DNA of 64,000 nt from Marinimicrobium sp. C6131 (GTDB lineage Bacteria > Pseudomonadota > Gammaproteobacteria > Pseudomonadales > Cellvibrionaceae): assembly GCF_026153455.1 (NCBI RefSeq), contig NZ_CP110629.1:4092001-4156000 (forward strand), read 5' to 3'. Positions 1 through 8,476 of this stretch are shown here, in pieces. The notes beneath the pieces were generated by a model, which saw only the letters and a list, made by a program, of their open reading frames with translations, made no database searches and was not told the DNA's origin. The position numbers were made by a program, and so were the translations under genes. Each line of letters opens with the position of its first letter. Positions within the stretch are counted from its first letter, which is position 1.

Positions 1-425
1 CCGATCTGTTCTCCGTTGGCGTCACCTTCGATCTGCCCCTTTTCACCGGTAACCGGCAGGACAAGGAAGTCAGCGCCGCCGTAAATCGAACCGAGGCCAT
101 CAAAACCGAAAAGCACTTGCTTGGTCGTCGGCTAATGGCGGAACTGGAAACCGCGAGCGTACAACTGGCACGTCTCGATGAACGCCAGGCGTTATACACC
201 GATCAGCTGTTGCCGCAAATGGCCGAGCAGGCAGAGGCTTCACTTTCGGCCTACAACAACGACGACGGCGACTTCGCCGAAGCCGTGCGTGCCCGCATTG
301 CCGAATTGAATGCCAAGATCGACGCGCTCGCCATTGCCGTGGATCGGCAGAAGACCATCGCCCAAATCAATTACCTGCTCGCCGAGGCGTCGTTCGACGA
401 TGCACGGCCGGCGAAACCGTTTTAA
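1..425 (+). CDS. TolC-family outer membrane efflux protein (CusC-like), C-terminal part
   Basis: The open frame enters from the window start (first full codon at base 3) and stops at 423-425, so only about 140 residues are visible. The motif PLFTGNRQ followed by long Ala/Glu/Arg-rich helices is the strand-to-helix region of the second TolC/OEP repeat. In this family the protein forms a trimeric outer-membrane channel that docks onto an RND pump. It lies 11 bp upstream of a CusB-like adaptor and is followed by a CusA-like pump, so it is most likely the channel of that copper/silver exporter. The N-terminal half and any signal peptide are not visible. Confidence 0.8.
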   Translation, partial: DLFSVGVTFDLPLFTGNRQDKEVSAAVNRTEAIKTEKHLLGRRLMAELETASVQLARLDERQALYTDQLLPQMAEQAEASLSAYNNDDGDFAEAVRARIAELNAKIDALAIAVDRQKTIAQINYLLAEASFDDARPAKPF

Positions 426-436
426 AGGAGTTCAAC

Positions 437-2104
437 ATGAATACATTCACCAAAACCTTGCTGGGCACGGCCGTCGGCGCGCTGCTCGGCGCATCCGGCG
501 TCTGGCTACTCGGCAACCCCGATGAGGGGGATATGACAGCAACCGGCGGTGAACGCAAGCCACTTTACTGGGTGGCGCCCATGGATCCCAACTACAAGCG
601 CGACAAGCCTGGCAAATCGCCCATGGGCATGGATCTGATCCCTGTGTACGAGAAATCCGCCGGAGAGGATGAAGCCGGCACCGTCAAGATATCGCCCGAG
701 GTCGTCAACAATCTCGGCGTGCGCACCGCCACGGTTGAGTCCGGGTCTCTGAATCTGGATGTCAAAACCGTCGGTTACGTGCAATACGATGAGAACCGGC
801 TGGTGCATATCAGCCCGCGCGTGGAAGGCTGGATCGAGACGCTCCATGTCAAGGCCGCCGGGGATCCGGTCAGACAGGGCGCCCCCCTGTACACCCTCTA
901 TTCACCCACCCTGGTCAACGCCCAGGAGGAATTGTTGTTGGCGTTGAAACGCGACAATCCGGTGTTGATCGGCGCTGCCGTGGAACGGTTATTGGCATTG
1001 CAGGTGCCGCGGGCAGATATCGACCGGCTGCGTAAAACCCGCAAGGTCAGCCAGACCATCACCGTTGCCGCGCCGCAGTCCGGGGTACTGGACAATCTCG
1101 CGGTGCGTGAGGGCATGTTCGTCAAGCCTGGCTTGAGTCTGATGAGCATCGGCCAGCTAGAACACATCTGGGTGATCGGAGAGGTGTTTGAGCGCCAGGC
1201 GAATCTGGTCAGTGAGGGCGATCCCGTGCGTATGCGCTTGGACTATCTACCCGGTCGCGAGTGGTTGGGGCAGGTAGATTACCTCTATCCGTCACTCAAT
1301 GCCGAAACCCGTACAGCCCAGGTCCGGGTGCACTTCCACAACCCCGACGGGTTCTTGAAACCAGGCATGTTCGCGCAGATGGTCATTGAAACCGAGGCGG
1401 GAGCGGAAACCCTGTTGATTCCACGTGAAGCCTTGATTCGTACCGGCAGTCAAGCACGCGTGGTGTTGGCACTAGGAGAGGGCAGGTTTAGATCCGTAGT
1501 CGTTGAAGTGGGGCGCGTCGGAGAGCGGCACGTGGAAATTCTGGCTGGCTTAAATGAAGGGGAGCGTGTCGTCACCTCCGCACAATTCCTGATCGACTCG
1601 GAATCCAGCAAAACCGCAGATTTGGAACGCATGACGCCGCGTCCCGACCAGAGCGAACAGGCCTCTGTTGAAGAAGACATTGAACCCTCGTCGACTTGGG
1701 TTTCCGCTCGTATTCTCAGCCTGATGCCCGATCATCGTATGGCCACTCTCGAGCACGAGCCGATACCAGATTGGGATTGGCCCGCCATGACCATGGATTT
1801 CATGGTCGAGGAAGGCGTCAGCATGGAGGATCTCGAGCCGGGGATGCGCCTGCATGTACAGATCGTCAAGGATAGCGGCGGTGACTACCGCTTGAGCCAA
1901 GTTCACATCCCCGGTGAAGGATCTTCAGGCGATACCGAATCTTCTGAAATGGACCACAGCCAGCATAAAGGGGGAGGCCAGGGCTCGATGCCGGAACCGA
2001 GCGAGAAGGGCCACGATGAGATGTCTATGCCGGACCACGACAGCATGAGCCAGGACGCCATGGAGCACGATCATCACGACAACGAGGAGCATCGTCATGA
2101 TTGA
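437..2104 (+). CDS. cusB: CusB-like RND periplasmic adaptor with a heavy-metal-binding N-terminus and a fused CusF-like domain
   Basis: This 555-residue membrane-fusion protein links an inner-membrane RND pump to a TolC channel. It has an N-terminal signal-anchor (about residues 5-26), a heavy-metal-binding domain around residues 43-71 (YWVAPMDP...SPMGMDLIPVYE), and the adaptor core (about 75-400). Around residues 418-492 is a CusF-like domain that keeps the His (LEHEPI), Trp and two Met ligands (DWDWPAMTMDF) used for Cu(I)/Ag(I). A Met/His/Asp-rich tail runs from 493 to 555. CusF is usually a separate chaperone; here it is fused. The start at 437 follows a clear AAAGGAG site. The stop overlaps the next gene by 8 bp, so the two are coupled. 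Confidence 0.9.
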   Translation: MNTFTKTLLGTAVGALLGASGVWLLGNPDEGDMTATGGERKPLYWVAPMDPNYKRDKPGKSPMGMDLIPVYEKSAGEDEAGTVKISPEVVNNLGVRTATVESGSLNLDVKTVGYVQYDENRLVHISPRVEGWIETLHVKAAGDPVRQGAPLYTLYSPTLVNAQEELLLALKRDNPVLIGAAVERLLALQVPRADIDRLRKTRKVSQTITVAAPQSGVLDNLAVREGMFVKPGLSLMSIGQLEHIWVIGEVFERQANLVSEGDPVRMRLDYLPGREWLGQVDYLYPSLNAETRTAQVRVHFHNPDGFLKPGMFAQMVIETEAGAETLLIPREALIRTGSQARVVLALGEGRFRSVVVEVGRVGERHVEILAGLNEGERVVTSAQFLIDSESSKTADLERMTPRPDQSEQASVEEDIEPSSTWVSARILSLMPDHRMATLEHEPIPDWDWPAMTMDFMVEEGVSMEDLEPGMRLHVQIVKDSGGDYRLSQVHIPGEGSSGDTESSEMDHSQHKGGGQGSMPEPSEKGHDEMSMPDHDSMSQDAMEHDHHDNEEHRHD

Positions 2105-5100
2105 GTCCATCATTCGTTGGTCCATCAGCAATCGATTTTTCGTGCTGCTGGGCACCTTGATGCTGGTGGGTGTGGGCCTCTATTCCGTGAAGAATACCCC
2201 CGTAGACGCGATCCCGGATCTATCCGACGTACAGGTCATCATTAAGACCAACTACCCCGGGCAGGCGCCGCAGGTGGTGGAGGATCAAGTCACCTATCCA
2301 CTGACCACGGCCATGCTATCGGTGCCGGGCGCGGAAACCGTGCGGGGCTATTCTTTTTTTGGCGATTCCTATGTCTATGTCATTTTTGATGATGATACTG
2401 ACGCCTACTGGGCCCGTTCGAGGGTGCTGGAGTATCTGTCCCAAGTGGCTCCCACACTGCCACCAAGCGCCCGGCCACAACTTGGGCCGGACGCAACCGG
2501 GGTTGGCTGGGTCTACCTCTACGCGTTGGTGGATCGCAGTGGCAAGCATGACTTGAGCCAGCTGCGCAGCCTGCAGGATTGGTTCCTGAAATACGAGCTG
2601 CAAACGGTGAGCGGCGTTTCTGAGGTATCGGCCCTTGGCGGCATGGTCAAGCAGTACCAGGTGAAGGTTAATCCGGAAAAGCTACGTGCTTTTGATATCC
2701 CGCTGTCGCATATTCAGAACGCCATTCAACGTGGCAACCAGGAGGTCGGTGCCTCAGTGGTGGAAATGGCGGAAGCAGAGTATATGGTGCGCGCCACGGG
2801 TTACATCCAAGGCGTGGAGGATCTGGGTAACATTCCCTTGGGTGTGAACGCTAACGGCGCGCCGCTGCTACTAAAAAACGTGGCTGAGATCCAGGTGGGT
2901 CCACAGATGCGCCGTGGCATAGCTGAGCTCAATGGTGAAGGTGAAACTGTGGGCGGTATCGTGGTGATGCGCTCGGGAGAAAATGCTCAAAAAACCATTG
3001 ACGGCGTCAAAGAAAAGCTGGAAAAGCTCAAAAGCGGTTTGCCCGAAGGGGTAGAGATTGTCACCGTTTATGATCGTTCCGGATTAATCTCCCGGGCCGT
3101 TGACAGTTTATGGAAAAGTCTGCTCGAAGAACTTGCCATTGTGGCGCTGATCTGTGTCATTTTCCTCTTTCATGTCAGGTCATCACTGGTTGCTGTCATC
3201 AGCCTTCCGTTGGGCATTTTGACGGCTTTTATCGTGATGCATCTTCAAGGTCTGAACGCCAACATTATGTCGCTGGGCGGTATCGCGATTGCAATAGGCG
3301 CGATGATTGACGGTGCCATCGTTATGATCGAGAACATGCACAAGCACATGGAGCGGACGCCTTTGACGCCGGAAAACCGTTGGCAAGTAGTGGCGAAATC
3401 GGCTTCGGAGGTGGGCCCCGCATTGTTTTTCAGTCTGCTGATTATCACCGTAAGCTTTATTCCGGTGTTTACCCTGGAGGCCCAGGAGGGACGGATGTTC
3501 AGTCCGCTGGCATTTACTAAAACCTATGCCATGGCGGCCAGTGCGGCGCTCGCTGTTACAGTGGTTCCGGTTTTGATGGGGTATTTCATTCGAGGAAAGG
3601 TGGTCGCCGAAAGCAAGAACCCGGTAAACAGGCTACTGATTGCTGGCTATATGCCATTGCTCAAAGGCGTCTTGCGGTTCCCCAAAACCACGCTTGCAAT
3701 GGCTGTTGTGATACTTTTGATTGGGATCTGGCCAGTCAATCAAATCGGCAGTGAGTTTATTCCTGACTTAGATGAGGGCGACCTGATGTATATGCCCACC
3801 ACTTATCCGGGGCTGTCCATCGGAAAAGCCAGGGAGTTACTGCAACAAACCGATAAGTTGATTGCTACGGTGCCGGAAGTCAAAACCGTGTTCGGCAAGA
3901 TCGGTCGTGCCGACACGGCGACTGACCCAGCGCCACTGACTATGATTGAAACCTTCATACAGCTCAAACCCAAAGACCAGTGGCGCGAGGGCATGACCAC
4001 AGAGAAACTTAAAAAGGAGATGGATGCTCTAATACGATTCCCCGGCCTGACCAACGCCTGGGTGATGCCCATCAAAACCCGAATTGACATGCTGGCGACC
4101 GGCATCAAAACGCCGGTAGGTATTAAAGTGGCGGGCGAGGACTTGAAAGAAATCCAGGCCATTGGCCAGCAGTTGGAACAAGTCCTTAAAGATGTGCCCG
4201 GAACCGCCTCGGTTTACTCTGAGCGGGTGGCCGGTGGTCGCTATATCAAGGTGGATATTCAGCGGGAACAGGCGGCACGCTATGGCCTGAATATTGCCGA
4301 TGTGCAGCAGGTGGTGGCTACCGCCATTGGGGGAATGAATGTGTCGCAGACGATTGAGGGGCTTGAACGCTATCCGATCAATTTGCGTTACCCGCAGCAT
4401 TACCGGGACTCGCCGGAACAATTGGCATTGCTGCCCATTGTTACGCCCGCCGGAGAGCGTATTGCACTTGGCGATGTGGCAAAGGTATATGTAGAGGAAG
4501 GCCCCCCGGCAATCAAGAGTGAAAATGCACGGCTCAACGGCTGGACTTTTGTGGATATCGAAGGCGTGGATGTAGGCACTTACGTTGAGCAGGCCATGGT
4601 GACCGTTCAGGAACAACTGGATTTGCCGGCGGGCTATTCGGTAACCTGGTCCGGCCAGTATGAATATATGCAGCGCGCCAAGGAGAAGATGACCTATGTA
4701 ATACCGCTGACTTTGGCTATTATCATCATACTGCTGTACATGAACTTCAGGAGCTTCGCTGAAGTAGCCATAATTCTAGGAACCTTGCCGCTTGCTGTAA
4801 TCGGGTCCATCTGGTTAATGTTCCTTTTGAATTTCAATTTCTCTGTAGCTGTGGCGGTCGGGTTTATCGCTCTCGCGGGTGTCGCGGTAGAAATTGGCGT
4901 CATTATGCTGACCTATCTCAATCAGTCGTACAGTCAATTCGTAAGTGATTGCAAAGAGAAAGGAGCGCCATTCCGTCGAGAGGAACTAATTCAAGCCGTG
5001 ACACACGGAGCTGGGCTACGTGTCAGACCAGTGATGATGACGGGGGTTTCCACTATTGCTGGCTTGCTGCCCATTATGTTTAGCTCTGGTACAGGTGCAG

Positions 5101-5219
5101 AAGTTGTTAGCCGAATTGCGGCTCCAATGGTAGGCGGTATGTTGAGCGCGATGGTTCTGACTCTGCTGGTGTTGCCGGTTGTGTATTACCTTTGGAGAGG
5201 GTATTCGCTAAAAAGTTAG
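2097..5219 (+). CDS. cusA: CusA-like heavy-metal RND efflux pump (Cu/Ag type)
   Basis: This 1040-residue inner-membrane proton antiporter has the length and layout of the HME-RND family: a first membrane helix, a large periplasmic loop, helices 2-6, a second loop and helices 8-12. Helix 4 reads GGIAIAIGAMIDGAIVMIEN, with Asp405 in the proton path, as in CusA rather than CzcA. The periplasmic stretches DLMYMPTTYPG, LTMIETFIQLKP and RIDMLATGIKTPVGIKVAG match the CusA methionine relay region, pointing to Cu(I)/Ag(I). It overlaps cusB by 8 bp. A 250-bp gap follows before the next operon. Confidence 0.92.
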   Translation: MIESIIRWSISNRFFVLLGTLMLVGVGLYSVKNTPVDAIPDLSDVQVIIKTNYPGQAPQVVEDQVTYPLTTAMLSVPGAETVRGYSFFGDSYVYVIFDDDTDAYWARSRVLEYLSQVAPTLPPSARPQLGPDATGVGWVYLYALVDRSGKHDLSQLRSLQDWFLKYELQTVSGVSEVSALGGMVKQYQVKVNPEKLRAFDIPLSHIQNAIQRGNQEVGASVVEMAEAEYMVRATGYIQGVEDLGNIPLGVNANGAPLLLKNVAEIQVGPQMRRGIAELNGEGETVGGIVVMRSGENAQKTIDGVKEKLEKLKSGLPEGVEIVTVYDRSGLISRAVDSLWKSLLEELAIVALICVIFLFHVRSSLVAVISLPLGILTAFIVMHLQGLNANIMSLGGIAIAIGAMIDGAIVMIENMHKHMERTPLTPENRWQVVAKSASEVGPALFFSLLIITVSFIPVFTLEAQEGRMFSPLAFTKTYAMAASAALAVTVVPVLMGYFIRGKVVAESKNPVNRLLIAGYMPLLKGVLRFPKTTLAMAVVILLIGIWPVNQIGSEFIPDLDEGDLMYMPTTYPGLSIGKARELLQQTDKLIATVPEVKTVFGKIGRADTATDPAPLTMIETFIQLKPKDQWREGMTTEKLKKEMDALIRFPGLTNAWVMPIKTRIDMLATGIKTPVGIKVAGEDLKEIQAIGQQLEQVLKDVPGTASVYSERVAGGRYIKVDIQREQAARYGLNIADVQQVVATAIGGMNVSQTIEGLERYPINLRYPQHYRDSPEQLALLPIVTPAGERIALGDVAKVYVEEGPPAIKSENARLNGWTFVDIEGVDVGTYVEQAMVTVQEQLDLPAGYSVTWSGQYEYMQRAKEKMTYVIPLTLAIIIILLYMNFRSFAEVAIILGTLPLAVIGSIWLMFLLNFNFSVAVAVGFIALAGVAVEIGVIMLTYLNQSYSQFVSDCKEKGAPFRREELIQAVTHGAGLRVRPVMMTGVSTIAGLLPIMFSSGTGAEVVSRIAAPMVGGMLSAMVLTLLVLPVVYYLWRGYSLKS

Positions 5220-5418
5220 GATGAACTGCCTGACTCTGTTTTGAGAGGGCATTAGTTACTAATCGAGGTTAGCGTAGGGTGCGTAGAAAAATAAGTGAAT
5301 TCGGCTGGCGGTCATCGGCTGATCGAACGGACTATAAAGGACGTTGTCTGTCAAGCCGCCGGTCATCTGATAACAGTGCGCTCTTTAGTGGGCTGGTACC
5401 CACGGAGGGATACCGGTT

Positions 5419-5447
5419 TTGAGCTATGGGTTTTCTTGTGGTAGTAT
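5419..5447 (+). promoter_or_regulatory. Predicted sigma-70 promoter of the first czcI-czcCBA operon
   Basis: A TTGAGC -35 (5419-5424) and a TAGTAT -10 (5442-5447) are separated by 17 bp, about 34 bp upstream of the ATG at 5481. The placement suits transcription of the czcI-like gene and the czc genes after it. No operator that I could assign to a known regulator is visible beside it. Confidence 0.45.
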
Positions 5448-5480
5448 TCAGGGCTACGTTTTAAGAGGTTGTTCGCTTTA

Positions 5481-5843
5481 ATGAAGAATCGTTGGTTAAC
5501 CATCGTGCTGGCTCTGGTGATTGCTCTGCAGTCACTGGCGGCTATTGGCGATACAAACCAGCCTCATTATTCTACGACGCCTCATCATGATCATGGGCAT
5601 TCCCATGAAGTGGCCGTCATTGACTCAAGCACTTTGGATACAGATCCGTCCTCCTCTTTCTCGCCAGACTCCTCGCTGGACCATTCATCGGACCATAATC
5701 ATCAAAACCACGCTCACTTCCATATGGTGCTGGTAAGTGGCACGGATATTACAGTGTTATCTGCTGGTCAGCTTTTGCCCGACTACCAAGCCCAACATAG
5801 GTCAATCATACCTCCTTCCCTGTTCCGCCCTCCCATCGCCTAA
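5481..5843 (+). CDS. Small His-rich periplasmic protein, CzcI-like
   Basis: The product is about 120 residues from the ATG at 5481; a TTG at 5469 in the same frame is less likely. It has a Sec signal peptide (KNRWLTIVLALVIALQSLAA), then His-rich stretches (HHDHGHSHE, HSSDHNHQNHAHFH) and ends in FRPPIA. Small His-rich proteins of this kind, ending in a short Pro-rich tail, precede czcCBA in Cupriavidus-type loci, where CzcI is thought to modulate metal-dependent expression. A paralogue with the same layout starts at 17455 in front of the second czc set. The function here is inferred from position and composition. Confidence 0.65.
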   Translation: MKNRWLTIVLALVIALQSLAAIGDTNQPHYSTTPHHDHGHSHEVAVIDSSTLDTDPSSSFSPDSSLDHSSDHNHQNHAHFHMVLVSGTDITVLSAGQLLPDYQAQHRSIIPPSLFRPPIA

Positions 5844-5903
5844 TCCTACGATTGATCCCATTCGGGACACTTTTGTTATTTAAGTCTTCGTAGGAGAAGT
5901 TAC

Positions 5904-7229
5904 ATGCTTTTTTGTAAGCCCATGAGCTCTGGGCGGCGTTTACTGCCGCGCAAGCTCTATATGCACGTCTTATGGCTCTGCACTCTGGCATTCAATATTG
6001 CCGGTGTCCAAGCTGAAGAGACACCCATCAGCCTCGCCAATGCCTTGTCCCGGACAATGGCTCAGAATCCCAGTCTGCAGGTGTTTGACTTTCGACTGCA
6101 GGGGCTTGAGGGACGCCGACTGTCAGCCGATCAGGCACCAGCCTATGTGGCGGGACTGGAGGTGGAAAATGTCCTCGGTAGTGGTGACCTTAGAGGGGCT
6201 GACGGGGCTGAATATACCCTGTCACTTTCTTCGGTCATTGAATTGGGAGGCAAGCGTCAGGCTCGTACTGGCGTTGTGAACTCCCGATATGATCTCGTAA
6301 AGGCCGAACGGGAAGCCGAGACTCTGGAACTGTTGGGCGAGGTGACGCAACGCTATGTCGCCACTCTGGCTCTGCAGAAAAAGCTCGACTTATCCGCTCA
6401 GGCCACGGAATTGAGCGAGACCACCCTGAACACAGTTACCCAACGCGCCAAACAGGGCGCTGCACCTGAAGCCGAAGTTTTACGCGCCAAGGCGGCTCTT
6501 GCCCAAAGCCAGCTCGCCCACGACGCTCTGCAAATCGAGTACGAGAAGCGGAAAGTGGCACTGGCCTCACTGTGGGGGGAAACACGGGTGGATTTTCATC
6601 GGTTGCAGGGCGATCTGTTCCGGTTTGAGCCTAGCGAGCGGTTCGAGGTGCTCTACCAGCAAGCCCGCGAGAGCCCGATGATTCGAGTCTATGCCAGCGA
6701 GCGGCGTATGCGCGAGGCTGAGATCCGCCTGGCACGAAGCCAATCGGAAAGCGACATTCGCTGGCAGCTTGGTGCTCGTCGTTTCGAGGAGTCGGGTGAA
6801 GCTGCGCTGGTGGCGGGAATGTCTGTGCCGCTGTTTTCCGGATCTCGAAACCGGGGTGAGGTGCAATCGGCCATGGCGGCACGCAATGAGGTGGAGTACC
6901 GCCAACAGAGCGCGCTGCTGCAACTGCACGCCCTGCTGTTCGACGCTTACCATACCCGTCAACAAAACATTGATGCGGTTGAGCGGCTGCGCTCCACTGT
7001 CCTGCCCGATCTCACGAAAGCCCTCGAGCTCACCCAAAAAGCCTATGAGCGCGGCCGCTACAGCTATGTGGAGTGGACCGCCGCGCAGCGTGAACTGCTT
7101 TCGGCCCGCGAGGCACTCGTCGAAGCAGCCGCAACGGCGCTGCTCAATCAAGCTATTATCGAACAGCTCACGGCGCAGCCCATGACTCAAGGCCAGGCTA
7201 CGCCCGCTAACCAAACACAGGATTATTGA
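5904..7229 (+). CDS. czcC: CzcC-like TolC-family outer membrane channel
   Basis: This 441-residue outer-membrane factor has two OEP repeats. The first includes LANALSRTMAQNPSL and LSSVIELGGKRQAR, the second GMSVPLFSGSRNRGEVQSA. The ATG at 5904 has a good TAGGAG site; the signal peptide itself (MHVLWLCTLAFNIAGVQAEE) starts about 19 residues later, so an ATG at 5961 is a possible alternative. The stop is 3 bp before the adaptor gene. By family it forms the exit duct for Zn/Co/Cd-type efflux. Confidence 0.88.
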   Translation: MLFCKPMSSGRRLLPRKLYMHVLWLCTLAFNIAGVQAEETPISLANALSRTMAQNPSLQVFDFRLQGLEGRRLSADQAPAYVAGLEVENVLGSGDLRGADGAEYTLSLSSVIELGGKRQARTGVVNSRYDLVKAEREAETLELLGEVTQRYVATLALQKKLDLSAQATELSETTLNTVTQRAKQGAAPEAEVLRAKAALAQSQLAHDALQIEYEKRKVALASLWGETRVDFHRLQGDLFRFEPSERFEVLYQQARESPMIRVYASERRMREAEIRLARSQSESDIRWQLGARRFEESGEAALVAGMSVPLFSGSRNRGEVQSAMAARNEVEYRQQSALLQLHALLFDAYHTRQQNIDAVERLRSTVLPDLTKALELTQKAYERGRYSYVEWTAAQRELLSAREALVEAAATALLNQAIIEQLTAQPMTQGQATPANQTQDY

Positions 7230-7232
7230 ACT

Positions 7233-8465
7233 ATGCAACTGATAAAACCACTCTACTGGATACTGGTAGGCACCTGTCTGGCCGTCAGCCCCCTGTTAGC
7301 GGCGCAAGATCGGGACGATGCTTCTAACGAAGCACAACAGACTGCGCCCGAAACCAAAGGCCCTCATGGTGGCCTCTTGCTCGAGCGGGACAGCACTACT
7401 GTCGAACTACAGATTTTCGAGCAAGGTGTTCCTCCAGAATATCGTGCCTGGGTGACAAAGGACGGCAAGCCCATGACCGATGGGATTGACCTCAACGTTC
7501 AACTCACTCGTTTGGGCGGACAAGAGGATACCTTTGATTTTGCCTTCCAGGGAGACTATTGGCTGGGGAATGGCGTGGTGACCGAGCCCCATTCGTTCGA
7601 CGTCGAAGTAACGCTTAATCAGAACGGCGAGCAATACCATTGGCAGTGGGAATCACACGAAGGCCGGACCCGTATTCCCGCTGATATTGCGAAAAAGGCC
7701 GGAATCCAAACAAACGAGGCCGGTCCGGGCTCAATTGAGCGAACGCTGACCACTTACGGGCAACTGACCATTGCACCGGAACAGATCGCGCGGGTGCGCG
7801 CTCGCTTTCCCGGCGTTATCACCAAAGTCAATGTTCGTTTGGGGGACCGTATCGCCAAAGGTGATCTACTGGCACAAGTAGAGTCCAACGAAAGTCTCAA
7901 AATCTATGACCTGCGCTCACCCATAGATGGCGTGGTGACCGAGCGCCAGATCAGTGTTGGCGAAATCGCCGGGGAACAGCCACTGTTTGCCATCGCAAAT
8001 TTAGCGACCTTGTGGGCGGAACTTCGGGTGTTTCCGGGCCAGCGAACCCAAGTGGCGGTTGGCCAAAAAGTCTTTTTGAAGGCCGAGGGCGTCGATGAGC
8101 AAGCTACCGTCAACCACCTGCTGCCTTCCCCTGACAATGCCCCCTATACCCTGGTCCGTGTGGAAGTGGACAATCCGGACGGCACTCTGAGCCCTGGCTT
8201 GCTGGTGGCAGGAGACATAGTGGTAGAAGCCCTTGATGTGCCGCTGGCGGTCGAAAACAGGGCGCTGCAGACTTTTCGTGATTGGACTGTGGTGTTTGCC
8301 CAGGTGGACGATGCCTACGAGATCCGCCCGCTTGAGCTGGGCCGTAGTGACGGCACCCTGACCGAGGTGTTGGACGGGCTGCAGGCGGGTGACCGCTATG
8401 TGGTGGACAACAGCTATCTGATCAAGGCCGATATCGAAAAATCCGGCGCATCCCACGACCACTAA
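7233..8465 (+). CDS. czcB: CzcB-like RND periplasmic adaptor
   Basis: This 410-residue membrane-fusion protein has a signal peptide (YWILVGTCLAVSPLLAAQ), an N-terminal domain beginning GPHGGLLLERD that is typical of CzcB-group adaptors, a lipoyl/barrel-sandwich region (VRARFPGVITKVNVRLGDRI, then LRSPIDGVVTERQISVGEIA), a beta-barrel and a C-terminal membrane-proximal domain ending SGASHDH. It joins the CzcC-like channel upstream to the CzcA-like pump 11 bp downstream. It lacks the metal-binding and CusF domains of the first adaptor in the window, which fits divalent cations. Confidence 0.88.
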   Translation: MQLIKPLYWILVGTCLAVSPLLAAQDRDDASNEAQQTAPETKGPHGGLLLERDSTTVELQIFEQGVPPEYRAWVTKDGKPMTDGIDLNVQLTRLGGQEDTFDFAFQGDYWLGNGVVTEPHSFDVEVTLNQNGEQYHWQWESHEGRTRIPADIAKKAGIQTNEAGPGSIERTLTTYGQLTIAPEQIARVRARFPGVITKVNVRLGDRIAKGDLLAQVESNESLKIYDLRSPIDGVVTERQISVGEIAGEQPLFAIANLATLWAELRVFPGQRTQVAVGQKVFLKAEGVDEQATVNHLLPSPDNAPYTLVRVEVDNPDGTLSPGLLVAGDIVVEALDVPLAVENRALQTFRDWTVVFAQVDDAYEIRPLELGRSDGTLTEVLDGLQAGDRYVVDNSYLIKADIEKSGASHDH

Positions 8466-8476
8466 CCCAGGAGCCT

